Assembly (NCBI GenBank): GCA_020283715.1
Contig: JAIQCW010000317.1
Coordinates: 62,001 to 126,000 of the forward strand
Source: Cytauxzoon felis
Taxonomy: Eukaryota; Apicomplexa; Aconoidasida; Piroplasmida; Theileriidae
Direction: 5' to 3'
Length of the DNA: 64,000 nt
Numbering within the stretch: position 1 is the first letter of the stretch; each line of letters begins with the position of its first letter. The notes beneath the pieces were generated by a model. It searched no databases. It was not told the DNA's origin and saw only the letters and a program-made list of their open reading frames with translations. Positions 32,402 through 41,587 of this stretch are shown here, piece after piece. A program made the translations under genes and the position numbers.

Positions 32402-32849
32402 TTGGTCCTACTGCACCACTATTCGTATAATCAATATCCAATAGTGCAATCATGTTAACCTCAGCTATACCCAACGTTTGATCACTAATATCAGCTGTAA
32501 CTCTAATTTTAGGGGCATTACCACCACTCGTCTGAAAATGGTTAGCATTATTAACTCTATTGGCAGCAATTTTTTGATCTCCACCGGGAACAGTACTGGA
32601 AGGATCAGTATTAGTATCTTCAGCACCTGAAACTTCATTAGTATCATCTTTTCTGGTATAAATCTTCTCAAAATTGTAATATTCGTATTGCTCTCCAGTT
32701 ATTCTTATTTCATTAAGATTTTTCTTGTCCTGATAATTCGCCATAATTAAGTTCATAATAAATAAAGAAATAAACCACATGGAAAAAACTAAACCAATTA
32801 ATATAAATATTTCTGTATAGTCCTCATTCCATGTAATAAATAACCACAT
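32331..32849 (-). CDS. Multi-membrane array segment (unit 5, C-half)
   Basis: Starts inside a hydrophobic segment (WFISLFIMNLIMANYQDKK), continues NLNEIRITGEQYEYYNFE, and ends IALLDIDYTNSG...GPNGKWYQDAG, overlapping the start of unit 4 in another frame. The part KLNEIRITGEQYEYYNF recurs in the unit at 34873-35763. Confidence 0.5.
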   Translation of the reverse strand: MWLFITWNEDYTEIFILIGLVFSMWFISLFIMNLIMANYQDKKNLNEIRITGEQYEYYNFEKIYTRKDDTNEVSGAEDTNTDPSSTVPGGDQKIAANRVNNANHFQTSGGNAPKIRVTADISDQTLGIAEVNMIALLDIDYTNSGAVGPNGKWYQDAGPPKRTNDHKLWHLT

Positions 32850-32902
32850 TAATATAGAAACAAATGAGGTCCCTACAATTACAGTAGATATTGCAAGAGG
32901 TT

Positions 32903-33601
32903 TTATAATATAGGTTCTTCATTCCAACCTCTCCAAGCTTCATCAAGTTTCCCTCCAACACCATTATCTGTATGATTAAGTTCACCAGCTAATCCTTCAA
33001 TGGCAGTTTTCCTATTACCTGCATCTGTAGCTGCATCAACATTAGTAGGACTAATACTCGGAGTTCCACCAGCTTGAACACCTGCACCATCTAGTATACC
33101 CAATAAGGCAATAATATTACCCTCAGCTAGATTATTAGTTCCAGCAGCTTCAGCAGTATGACCAGTATTCACTTTAACTATAAGATCAGTCATATTCTTA
33201 ACTTTAAAATAATATTTGTTGTTTCCAGCACCTTCAACAGCAGTTACAGTAGGATTATCAGTACCAGAACTATTAGTATCAATTTTATACCAATTTGTGT
33301 GGCCAGTATATGATTGAAAATCCCCCTTTCGAATATTTACATTCTTCAACTTCACTTTATCAACATAGTTTGCCATAAGCAGATTGACAAATATCACAGC
33401 AATTGTCAAGATTGAAAACGAAATGCCAGTAGATATAAAAAGGACTATAAATTCCCCATTTATTGGGGTAAATATCCCCATTAATATATAGATGAATGAT
33501 GTTCCAGACATTGTACCAGATATAACAAGAGGTGCATAAATAGGTCCTTCGTTACTCGTATCCCAACAATTCCATAGTTTGTTTTTAACATCATTAGTCA
33601 T
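32903..33601 (-). CDS. Multi-membrane array segment (unit 6, C-half)
   Basis: Hydrophobic segments PLVISGTMSGTSFIYILMG and GISFSILTIAVIFVNLLMAN, then DKVKLKNVNIRKGDFQSY and a soluble part. The ATG at 33601 is only nominal: the matching N-half is in another frame just upstream (33598-33891). Confidence 0.5.
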   Translation of the reverse strand: MTNDVKNKLWNCWDTSNEGPIYAPLVISGTMSGTSFIYILMGIFTPINGEFIVLFISTGISFSILTIAVIFVNLLMANYVDKVKLKNVNIRKGDFQSYTGHTNWYKIDTNSSGTDNPTVTAVEGAGNNKYYFKVKNMTDLIVKVNTGHTAEAAGTNNLAEGNIIALLGILDGAGVQAGGTPSISPTNVDAATDAGNRKTAIEGLAGELNHTDNGVGGKLDEAWRGWNEEPIL

Positions 33602-33891
33602 TTTATCAGCGACAACACCCCCATCTCATAAAAAAGATCCTCACCAGCATCAACTTCTGTAGCATTAGCAGGTTTTTCCCATTTACCACTATTGCTTTGA
33701 GGCGTCGCTGTACCGTATGAATAGCTTATGCTTGTTGCCTTGAGATTATTAACCGTCTTTTCATTATTAGCTGCTCCTAGGATGTCTGCGATATTAAATC
33801 CAAAATAAGTTGGATTCAATATATTCCAACATTGATCGATGGTCCATAGTATGTGACAAAGGCTACATGTGTACAGTGCCAATATGTACAT
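33598..33891 (-). CDS. Multi-membrane array segment (unit 6, N-half)
   Basis: Start motif HILWTIDQCWNILNPTYFGF and AANNEK, ending EDLFYEMGVLSLIK after runs of six T and five G. Paralogues (for example DLGKRWDLAANK at 36.37 kb) run on here, so frame is lost at or near these runs. Confidence 0.5.
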   Translation of the reverse strand: MYILALYTCSLCHILWTIDQCWNILNPTYFGFNIADILGAANNEKTVNNLKATSISYSYGTATPQSNSGKWEKPANATEVDAGEDLFYEMGVLSLIK

Positions 33892-33940
33892 TTATCATTC
33901 CATTGAGAACCTGGGCCATTAGCTGGAATATTTGCACCAT

Positions 33941-34852
33941 CTAATATATCCAGAATGAAGTTACTATAAAAGACGGAAGGAGTACACAACTACTAGCTCT
34001 GGCATTCTTGAATGGTTGAGTATCAGTAGCTCCACTTTCTGTTAGTTCATTGAACACGTGTATTGCAGCCGCGGCACTCGATATTGCGATTCCTCCAAAT
34101 GTTAGAACTGAAACTGATACAATGAAAGTGAATAGAAATAGGGGAGCTGCGAGGGAATCTGACTTGTTGTAAAGTACAATAGAAAATATCAGGACGAAAA
34201 ATAGAACCAACAAAAGACATCCTAAACCTATGGCTGCAACAAAATTACATCTGGCTAAATCCACAACTTTATTAAATTCATGATCAGTAGCGGTAGTGCT
34301 ATATGCTTCATTAGCTTTATGAGCATTAAGATTATCTGACGTACTTTTAAGTTTGATTGTGGCATTCTTAAATGAAAGTTTTTCGTATGCATTTGCAATT
34401 AATACACCAACAATTATAGGGAAAATTGAAAGAGTACCACAAGATATACCAAAGATTCCTATGACATTATTAATATCCGGATGATTTATATGTATCTTTA
34501 TGAAAATTATTATACCAACAACAACAACTAATATCCCTAGAACACCAAATGAAACTAAAGCTGCAATAGAAGCCTTTTTAACATCTCCAGCCGCACCTTT
34601 ACTTGGCCACTTTGTAATTGCATCTTTAAGTTTCGCTCCAACTCCTAGGGTTCCATCATTAAGTCTATTTGCTATGGCTTCGCCTTTCTTAAAAGTCAGC
34701 TTTTTATCATTAGCATCAGCGCCACTAAGAGAACCACTAGTACTACTCAATATATCATCTATTTTATCTCTGTTTGCTGCTCTAAGAATCCGTTCCATTT
34801 TAAAATCCAAAAAAGTAGGCTGTAATATATTCCAACATTGGTCGACGGACAA
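33941..34852 (-). CDS. Multi-membrane array unit 7
   Basis: SVDQCWNILQPTFLDFKMERI, then AANRDK and many hydrophobic segments with the hallmark DSLAAPLFLFTFIVS plus VLTFGGIAISSA. It ends near the unit end, where ANGPGSQW follows in another frame (about 33930). The frame extends upstream of the ATG as RLITIPTFLLSVDQCW, a hydrophobic leader. Confidence 0.6.
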   Translation of the reverse strand: MSVDQCWNILQPTFLDFKMERILRAANRDKIDDILSSTSGSLSGADANDKKLTFKKGEAIANRLNDGTLGVGAKLKDAITKWPSKGAAGDVKKASIAALVSFGVLGILVVVVGIIIFIKIHINHPDINNVIGIFGISCGTLSIFPIIVGVLIANAYEKLSFKNATIKLKSTSDNLNAHKANEAYSTTATDHEFNKVVDLARCNFVAAIGLGCLLLVLFFVLIFSIVLYNKSDSLAAPLFLFTFIVSVSVLTFGGIAISSAAAAIHVFNELTESGATDTQPFKNARASSCVLLPSFIVTSFWIY

Positions 34853-34872
34853 TAGAAATGTAGGAATGGTTA

Positions 34873-35763
34873 TTAAACGTCAATAATATTAGCCTTAGCT
34901 ATACCTTCTGCTTTTGTAGTAGTATTACCGGTCGTAACTCTAATTTTAGGAGCATGTTTCGGTTCATTACCATTTGTCTTGAAATGATAATTATTTTGAA
35001 CACTACTTGCAGCAATTTTTTGATCTCCACCGGGATTAGTTTCAGTATCATTATTATTATCTTGAGAGGCAACTGTAGTAGCAGTGCTACCCGTACCAGT
35101 ATATAGTGCCGCAAAATTGTAATATTCGTATTGCTCTCCAGTTATTCTTATTTCATTAAGTTTAACCTTATCTTGGCCATTCGCAGGAATGAGGGAAGAG
35201 AATGTTGATGTTGAGGTTAAAACAGAGAATGATATCCCTGTAATGATGAATGGCGTAACTTCATCAATCTTAAAAACAACTATTATCCCCATAATTAACA
35301 ATAAACCCAATACTCCTCCAACAACAGATAATATTATAACAGGTACTTGGAATGGTGGATCCTTCCATAATTTTTTAGGTTCACTCCGCAAAGTAACTGT
35401 CCAATACGTTTGAAGTTTAGTTTTAACACTTTCATCTCCATTGTTTAGTTCATCAGCTATTTTAATATATTTGGCGAATTTCCTATTCCCTGCATCTTGA
35501 ACATCAGTAACATTAGTAGAGGGACCAGTATTACTGGTACCACCCGCTTGATTGTTCCAGGTGTATGCTGTGCCTGCTGGCGTTGTAATATTTTTATTAT
35601 TTGCTGCATCAAGTATTCCTTGTATCGCCCATCCCGCATAAGTGGGATGTAATATATTCCAACATTGATCGACAGTCCATAGGATGGAATGATGAATACC
35701 GGAGTAAGATGCCACCATGCATGATCCTTCTTTCTTGGCGGGGGACCATTGTCCTGATACCAT
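34873..35763 (-). CDS. Multi-membrane array unit 8
   Basis: SILWTVDQCWNILHPTYAGW, AANNKN, hydrophobic segments VPVIILSVVGGVLGLLL and ITGISFSVLTSTSTF, then KLNEIRITGEQYEYYNF and a short end GIAKANIIDV. It lacks the hallmark PLFLFTF block, so it is a shorter subtype like those at 33 and 38 kb. Confidence 0.55.
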   Translation of the reverse strand: MVSGQWSPAKKEGSCMVASYSGIHHSILWTVDQCWNILHPTYAGWAIQGILDAANNKNITTPAGTAYTWNNQAGGTSNTGPSTNVTDVQDAGNRKFAKYIKIADELNNGDESVKTKLQTYWTVTLRSEPKKLWKDPPFQVPVIILSVVGGVLGLLLIMGIIVVFKIDEVTPFIITGISFSVLTSTSTFSSLIPANGQDKVKLNEIRITGEQYEYYNFAALYTGTGSTATTVASQDNNNDTETNPGGDQKIAASSVQNNYHFKTNGNEPKHAPKIRVTTGNTTTKAEGIAKANIIDV

Positions 35764-35841
35764 CTACCATTTGGTCCTATTGCAGCTTTATTGTCATTAG
35801 GTTTATAATCAATATCCAAAGTGCAATCACGTTAACCTCAG

Positions 35842-36351
35842 CTATACCCTCAGTTTGGACACTGATATCGGCAGAGTTTTGTTTAACTTGTACTTAGGAG
35901 GATTAGGGTTACCCTGACCATCTGCTGTCACTTGAAAGTAAACTTTATCGGTTCCAAGATCACTAGCGTCTACAGTATTACCACTAGCAGGAGTTTGAGG
36001 AGTGCCAAGATTAGTATAACTGGTCCCTGTGTGATAATTTTCAATATTCGTATATTCTAAATGTGTCTTTTGAATATCTACAGCCTTAAGATTAACTTTA
36101 TCCTCCTTATTAGCATTTAAAACTCCACAGAGAATAGATGCTGTTGTAAATATCGAAAAGAGTGTAACGAAATACACGTATAATTTAGAAGTTTCTATGG
36201 ACCATATCATGGATAACCCAATGAATATACCAGGGAATGATAATCCAGCCATGACAGATGATATAATAAGAGGTGTTAAAATAACATCTGCCGGATTAGT
36301 AATTCTATTTTTAGCTTGATCAAGTTTTTTTTGCAACTCCATCATCTCCAT
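35842..36351 (-). pseudogene. Multi-membrane array segment, frameshifted (unit 9, C-half)
   Basis: KLDQAKNRI continues in a new frame from the segment ending at 36320; the join is a run of eight A. Further on, frame is lost again near 35880 and 35823: the expected IALLDIDY is split by a missing base, and the GPNGRWYQDNG end lies in another frame (35760-35819). Confidence 0.55.
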
Positions 36352-37453
36352 TAAATTTATTGGCAGCTAGATCCCATCTCTTACCAAGATCAACTTCAGC
36401 TTTAACTTCTGTAGCACTTGCAGGAGGCGGATATTTGCCACTATCTCTAGGATTTTCAGTTGCTTCTGTATGATGGTATTTATATCCTATTTTACCGAGG
36501 TTAGTTTCGGTTGTATTCTCATTATTAGCTGCTCCTAATATCATAGGCAATGACCACACTTCATATTTCGGATCCAATATATTCCAATATATATGGTGTT
36601 CGTGAGCCAAATTGAATAAAGCACCTGCTTTATCTTTATTGGCCTCAGTAGCGCTGTGAGTTCCTGGTGGATGATGATACCATCGTCTATTTGGTCCAAA
36701 GACGTAGGCCGTGTTTATCTTAGGATTAAAATCGATATCCAATAGTGAGGTAATATTAGCCTTTGATAGTCCTTTAACCACAGGTGCTGAATTCTTAGTG
36801 ACTTCTTCACCGCTGTAACCTTTATTGACTGCGGATTTAAGTTCAGTTTCACCAGGAGCTTCATTACCGTTAAGATAATTGACATCATTTGCGTTTTTAG
36901 CGTTAGTACCTGCGGGTTGATTAGCTTTAGGTTGAATCTCGATAGGTTTCCCTTTATTCCTCAATGTGGCCTTGTCTATATAATTACTGGATATTAAGCA
37001 GTGAAGTATAGTGGCAATAGTGAATAATCCAAACGTAATTGAGTTTATTAAAATTATATAGACATTTACAGAGCTGTTTGAGTGCAGGAATGATGCAACA
37101 ATATCAGTAATAAATACCGAAAACATTGACCATACAATGGTACCAATTGAGATAGGAAACTTGGGATTCTCAATAATCTTTTTATTTAATTCTCCACCAG
37201 CACTTCCAATTGTATCCCCTTTCCCAACTTCAGTCGTTAAATACGATGCAACCGCGACAAACATGTTAAATCTATCTATTCCTTGCTGCCCAGCAAGAGT
37301 TTTCACATGAGCAGGATTAGTTGCATCATAATCAGTTTTCCATGGTCGTATTTTTGAAACTAATTTAGTCGTATTATGATTAGCCGCTTTAAGAATTCCT
37401 TCCATAGCCCATCCCTCATATGTTGGCTTCAATATATTCAGACATTGGTACAA
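36320..37453 (-). CDS. Multi-membrane array units 9-10, joined in one frame
   Basis: Contains a full unit (start YQCLNILKPTYEGW, AANHN, hydrophobic segments, end LLDIDFNPK...FGPNRRWYHHP) and, without a stop, the start of the next (IYWNILDPKYEVW, AANNEN). This is the one junction where unit end and next unit start are in the same frame. It stops at VAKKT after the A8 run. Confidence 0.55.
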   Translation of the reverse strand: MYQCLNILKPTYEGWAMEGILKAANHNTTKLVSKIRPWKTDYDATNPAHVKTLAGQQGIDRFNMFVAVASYLTTEVGKGDTIGSAGGELNKKIIENPKFPISIGTIVWSMFSVFITDIVASFLHSNSSVNVYIILINSITFGLFTIATILHCLISSNYIDKATLRNKGKPIEIQPKANQPAGTNAKNANDVNYLNGNEAPGETELKSAVNKGYSGEEVTKNSAPVVKGLSKANITSLLDIDFNPKINTAYVFGPNRRWYHHPPGTHSATEANKDKAGALFNLAHEHHIYWNILDPKYEVWSLPMILGAANNENTTETNLGKIGYKYHHTEATENPRDSGKYPPPASATEVKAEVDLGKRWDLAANKFNGDDGVAKKT

Positions 37454-37489
37454 GTTATATAAATTGTTGAAACAATGATAATTAAACGC

Positions 37490-38260
37490 CTATAATATTA
37501 ACTTAGCTAGATCTAGCTCTTTAAGAACAGCATTACCCGCCGATGATACCTCCACCCTGGGTTTTGTATTTGTTTCAATATAAAAGTGATTTGTAGCAGT
37601 AGAAAGACCGGAAGCATCTTCAGTTCGTTCACCAGTTTGACCTGGAGTAATAGTTGGACTAGTGGGATCAGTATTATTTTGTAACTTTAGTTTCATTCCT
37701 CTATACTGAAATGAGATCTGGTCAAATGTCATGTCTTTCAATTTAGATTTGTCATGATTGCTAGCTCTTATTATACAAAATAGTATAGATGTGATTGAAA
37801 ATATAGATAATAAGATAGCGATTAATATGTAGATTATCGGGTAATTAACAAGCCACGCTATAAATAACCCCAAGAATATACCAGCGAATGATAGACTTGT
37901 CATGACAGAAGATATTATAAGAGGTGTTTTAATAGGAGACGCAGTAATAGTATCAGGCCAATTACTATTCATTTCACCAAGTTTTTTTTCAACTTCTCCA
38001 CTAATATGAATTCCTACGGCACTCCATCGATCGAAGGTATCTTCAGCTTCCACAACTGTTGTACTACCATCAGGAATACCAAAACCACTACCACTTTGTT
38101 TCCTAATTGTTCCACTGCTATATGTATATTCCGTAGTGCCATTACTATTTAATTTAGTTAGAGTACCAGTATTCTGATTATTAGCCGCTTTGGCTATTCC
38201 TTCCATACCGAATGCTAGATGTGTTGATAATAACATATTCCAACATTGATCATAATACAT
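37490..38260 (-). CDS. Multi-membrane array unit 11 (array start)
   Basis: YYDQCWNMLLSTHLAFGMEGI, AANNQN, a soluble part, then TPLIISSVMTSLSFAGIFLG, IFSITSILFCIIRASNHDK and a second soluble part ending near LKELDLAKLIL. It is a short subtype without the PLFLFTF block. It is the first unit of the array in the direction of transcription. Confidence 0.55.
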   Translation of the reverse strand: MYYDQCWNMLLSTHLAFGMEGIAKAANNQNTGTLTKLNSNGTTEYTYSSGTIRKQSGSGFGIPDGSTTVVEAEDTFDRWSAVGIHISGEVEKKLGEMNSNWPDTITASPIKTPLIISSVMTSLSFAGIFLGLFIAWLVNYPIIYILIAILLSIFSITSILFCIIRASNHDKSKLKDMTFDQISFQYRGMKLKLQNNTDPTSPTITPGQTGERTEDASGLSTATNHFYIETNTKPRVEVSSAGNAVLKELDLAKLIL

Positions 38261-38277
38261 ATAAACTTAATAATCAG

Positions 38278-38540
38278 CACTCCACTCGAGGTCCAATCTA
38301 CCTCTCCTTCCACTCGCCGTGGAGGCTTCTTCTAATTACTTCTCCCTCCGCTTCCCTGAGATCAGCTACGGGTTCCATTTGAGGTTACATCCATACCACA
38401 TTCATCCTCGCCACGATCTCTGGGAGTGGCTATACTCTTTAGAGATAGGTAATTAGAAGAGCTCTCTGCAGGAGAACGCGAGGTTGTAACTTCAGGTGGA
38501 ACGAAGAGTGGAAGAGAGTTGGTTTGGACTTCGAGTATGT
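38278..38540. repeat. PTW repeat between array and PARP-like gene
   Basis: CACTCGCCGTGGAGGC tag, TTCTAATTACTTC matched by GGTAATTAGAAG on the right, reverse C core, CATTTGAGGTTACATC centre and reverse W core. It fills the gap between the array and the next gene. Confidence 0.85.
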
Positions 38541-38610
38541 ATCTGACATCAGGATGATGGGATGATTTATTGTGTATATTCTTTATTAGGAAATGGGGAA
38601 TGTTGTATAT

Positions 38611-41424
38611 TCAGATATTATTGGTATGTGTTTGTTCGATTAGATGTGGTAATGTATCTTCTGTGATGATATTTAATTGTGCTTCGAGTGTAATATCTGG
38701 GAATATATCATAAGGTTTATTTTTATAACTAGAATTATATAATTGATATCTTAATTTACAATGTCTTAACCAAGATTTAAGAAAATCTGGTGGTAAAAGT
38801 ATATTTTTCATATATTCTACAAATGATTCTGACCATTTTATTTCATTTAATTGTCTTTTATTTTCATTTTGTTCTGATAATACAATTTCTAATATATCAT
38901 TCGATAAATTTTTTAATTTTATTAATGATTCATCTAATTTTTTATAACATAATGATTCAATCTCATTACAATTTTTATAAATATTATTTTTTATATTCTC
39001 AATATTATTTAATATATTATTTAATTCTTCTTTACGTTTAATTAATTTTATATTTGTTGTTGTCTTCATTTCTCTTATAGATGATTCATATGCTGTCATT
39101 ATAGGTATAAATGATGTACATGATTCATCTAATAATTTAATATATTAATTAATTATTTATATTCATACTCACCATCATTCAATTTATTATGTATATGATT
39201 CGATGTACATAATTGACATATCGGTACATTACATACAGTACAATACATATGATACGTTTTTGTAGGATGATATCTACATAATGTCATAGGCCTCGGCATC
39301 TATAACAAATTATACATTAATACATATATATAACCTTAACCCACATCTCATGTCTTTCTACCTGAGGTCCAATTCACCGTAGGTCGTCTTGCAGACAGCT
39401 TCTCTATTTATTTCCCCCTCAAACTCCCGTAGATCGTTCCTGGGTTCCACTTGAGGTTAATTCCTATCTCGCTGAGATATGACTAAAGTGACAGATTTCA
39501 TGTTTGTTCGGATATCTCAATGAATATAAATTGGAATTAAGTGAGGATGATAAAATTAAATACAATCATCAAAGTCCTCTTCAATGAGATATTAACATCA
39601 GATGTTCATTCAATATTCACTCCACAATCTTCAAAAGTTTCCCCAGAAATTCATAATTTCCCTCAAATTTTGGAGGTAAAAATGAAGGTAGTGAAATTAG
39701 TGATTTTGACCTCAGGTGGAGACCCCAAGTGTAATACCTGGAAGCGATCTCAGGGAGCTGGAAGGGGAAATAAATAGAGGAGCTCCATGCAATGGGAAGT
39801 GAGTAGGATTGGACCTCAAGTGGAGAGCTGTCTGCAAGACGAAGGAAGGTGTGTGGAAGAGGTGAAGGTAGTGATTGAACCTCAGGTGGAAGGTATATAG
39901 GTACATAGTAGATGGTTAATTTGTGATAAACATACATCGCTGAGTGGTACTCTGATATGTTTTGAGACAACTTTATTATTCGAATGTAAAAGTACATCAC
40001 ATTTAATGCATATTCTAAATGTTTAATAATATTATTATTTGTAATTTACCTTGCAATATCTGATGGACAATATATCGTAGCTACATCATTATGACAATTA
40101 TCACATAATGGTAATGCATATAATTCATCCGATTGATAATCACACTCAAATTGTATCAAATAACGAGCCAATATCTATATATCAATATCACCTCATACTA
40201 TCCAACTCCACCACCCAAAGTCCAATCCAGCTCTCTTCCTCTTGCAGAGAGCTCTCCACCTGAGGTCCATCCTGCCGTCAGCTCTTCCAATTACCTATCT
40301 CTAAAGAGTATAGCCACTCCCGGAGATCGTTCGGATTTTAACCCGGAAGAACGGGATCTTCAACCCCTAAGAACAGGAATTCTACCCGGAGGAACAAAGA
40401 ATGTTAACCCGGAAGAACAGACTTCGAATGTAGTTAATGGACCTCAAGTGTAATACCCGCAGCTGATCTCTGGGAAGCGAAGGGGGAAATAAATAAAGGA
40501 GCTGACGGCAGGATGGACCTCTGGTGGAGAGGCACCACGCCTAGTGGAAAGACCTCAAGTGGAGAAGCTGACGGCAGGACAACCTCAGGTGGAAGAGCTA
40601 TCATTATGTAATTTGATTATTACTAACCTGTGAGGAGTCGTAGATGATATAGTCATGTTTGAAGGTATATTGTGGTAGTATTCCTTTAGAGTGGATATCA
40701 TCATTGATGATATTATTATCATTATCATGATTATTGAAGAAGGTTAATGTATTTAATTTTAAATCTTGTGTATTTTTGATGAAATATGAATCGTATTCTA
40801 TAGGCATTGATACTCTGGATCTTTGTGCTTCTATAATATCAGTTACTTCAATAGATTTCCCTAGACCTAATATAATTAAAATTTATAATAATATAAAACA
40901 TACCAACATCACATATAAAATATTCAAATATACGTTTATCAGGATATAATTTTGGTGTATTTAATGACATTGTACTATATTTTGATTGAATTAATTTACC
41001 ATTTGTATTTAAATTTCCAGTAGCTGCATCATTTTCAAATTTTAATAATGGGAAATCAGGTAGACTAAAAAATTTCATTAATGAAAATGAAATTAGATAC
41101 TTACCTTAGATTACCAAAACTAACTAGAAAACCTGATGAATTAATCTCAAATCCACGAGTACATACATCTTGTATGGAATTATAATAATCTAAATCTTCA
41201 GTATTAATAAACGTATCTAATGTAGACATATTCTATAAATTTATATATTATCATAAATATTATCATAAAAATACCTTTGTTCTTCTATTAAACATAGCTA
41301 ATGATTCAGTATTTATTATATTCCATGCTTGTAATAATTTAACTCTAGATGTACGACAACGTAATTGTAATGAAAACTCAATCATATTCCATTCATCACT
41401 ATCACGTATAACAGCATTCTCCAT
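38611..41424 (-). CDS. PARP-like domain + two B-boxes + coiled coil protein
   Basis: Eight exons join in phase: 41424-41275, 41232-41105, 41064-40904, 40866-40628, 40174-40050, 40014-39936, 39299-39173, 39128-38611. The N-half resembles a poly(ADP-ribose) polymerase catalytic domain: AWNIINTESLAMFNRR, then FICDVGLGKSIEV and HDYIIYDSSQ joined by splicing to ILARYLIQFE. The usual His-Gly of the NAD site is not evident, so activity is doubtful. Next come B-box zinc-finger patterns: PLCDNCHND..IYCPSD..ICIKCDVLLH, then LCRYHPTKTYHMYCTVC with PICQLC and NHIH. A coiled coil rich in Asn/Lys/Glu ends the protein, as in TRIM proteins but without a RING. Introns 40627-40175 and 39935-39300 carry PTW repeats; the others are 35-44 bp. 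The B-boxes are clear; the PARP call is moderate. Confidence 0.65.
39358..39470. repeat. PTW half-repeat (B-box gene intron)
   Basis: CTTGCAGACAGCT tag, CTATTTATTTCCCCC, reverse C2 core and CCACTTGAGGTTA. Lies in intron 39935-39300. Confidence 0.75.
39700..39893. repeat. PTW half-repeat, second in same intron
   Basis: ACCTCAGGTGG, C2 core (GGAAGCGATCTCAGGGAGC), CTCCATGCAATGG tag, GCTGTCTGCAAGACG tag and final CCTCAGGTGG. Confidence 0.75.
40212..40600. repeat. PTW repeat with D units (B-box gene intron)
   Basis: Left tags TTGCAGAGAGCTC and CTGCCGTCAGCTC, W core, then four D units (AACCCGGAAGAAC, AACCCCTAAGAACA, ACCCGGAGGAACA, AACCCGGAAGAACA), C core, and three right tags. It fills intron 40627-40175. 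Confidence 0.85.
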
Positions 41425-41587
41425 TATTTATTATTATCAATCTATTTAAAAAATCATTTCATTTTATATAATAATCATCAAAATGTGTAAAACATATATA
41501 TCATATCAATTATCCAATATATATAAATATCGGGGGCTAACTCATACATAATAATATACCAGTTCTATACAATGTAATCATTAACAA

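Noticed and set aside
39617..40000. Minus-strand open frame of 127 codons
   Set aside because: It mixes an exon of the B-box gene (another frame) with PTW modules in the intron.
40133..40453. Plus-strand open frame of 106 codons containing [17 protein letters not shown]
   Set aside because: Only the readable PTW frame plus D units inside an intron of the minus-strand B-box gene; no start context or domain.
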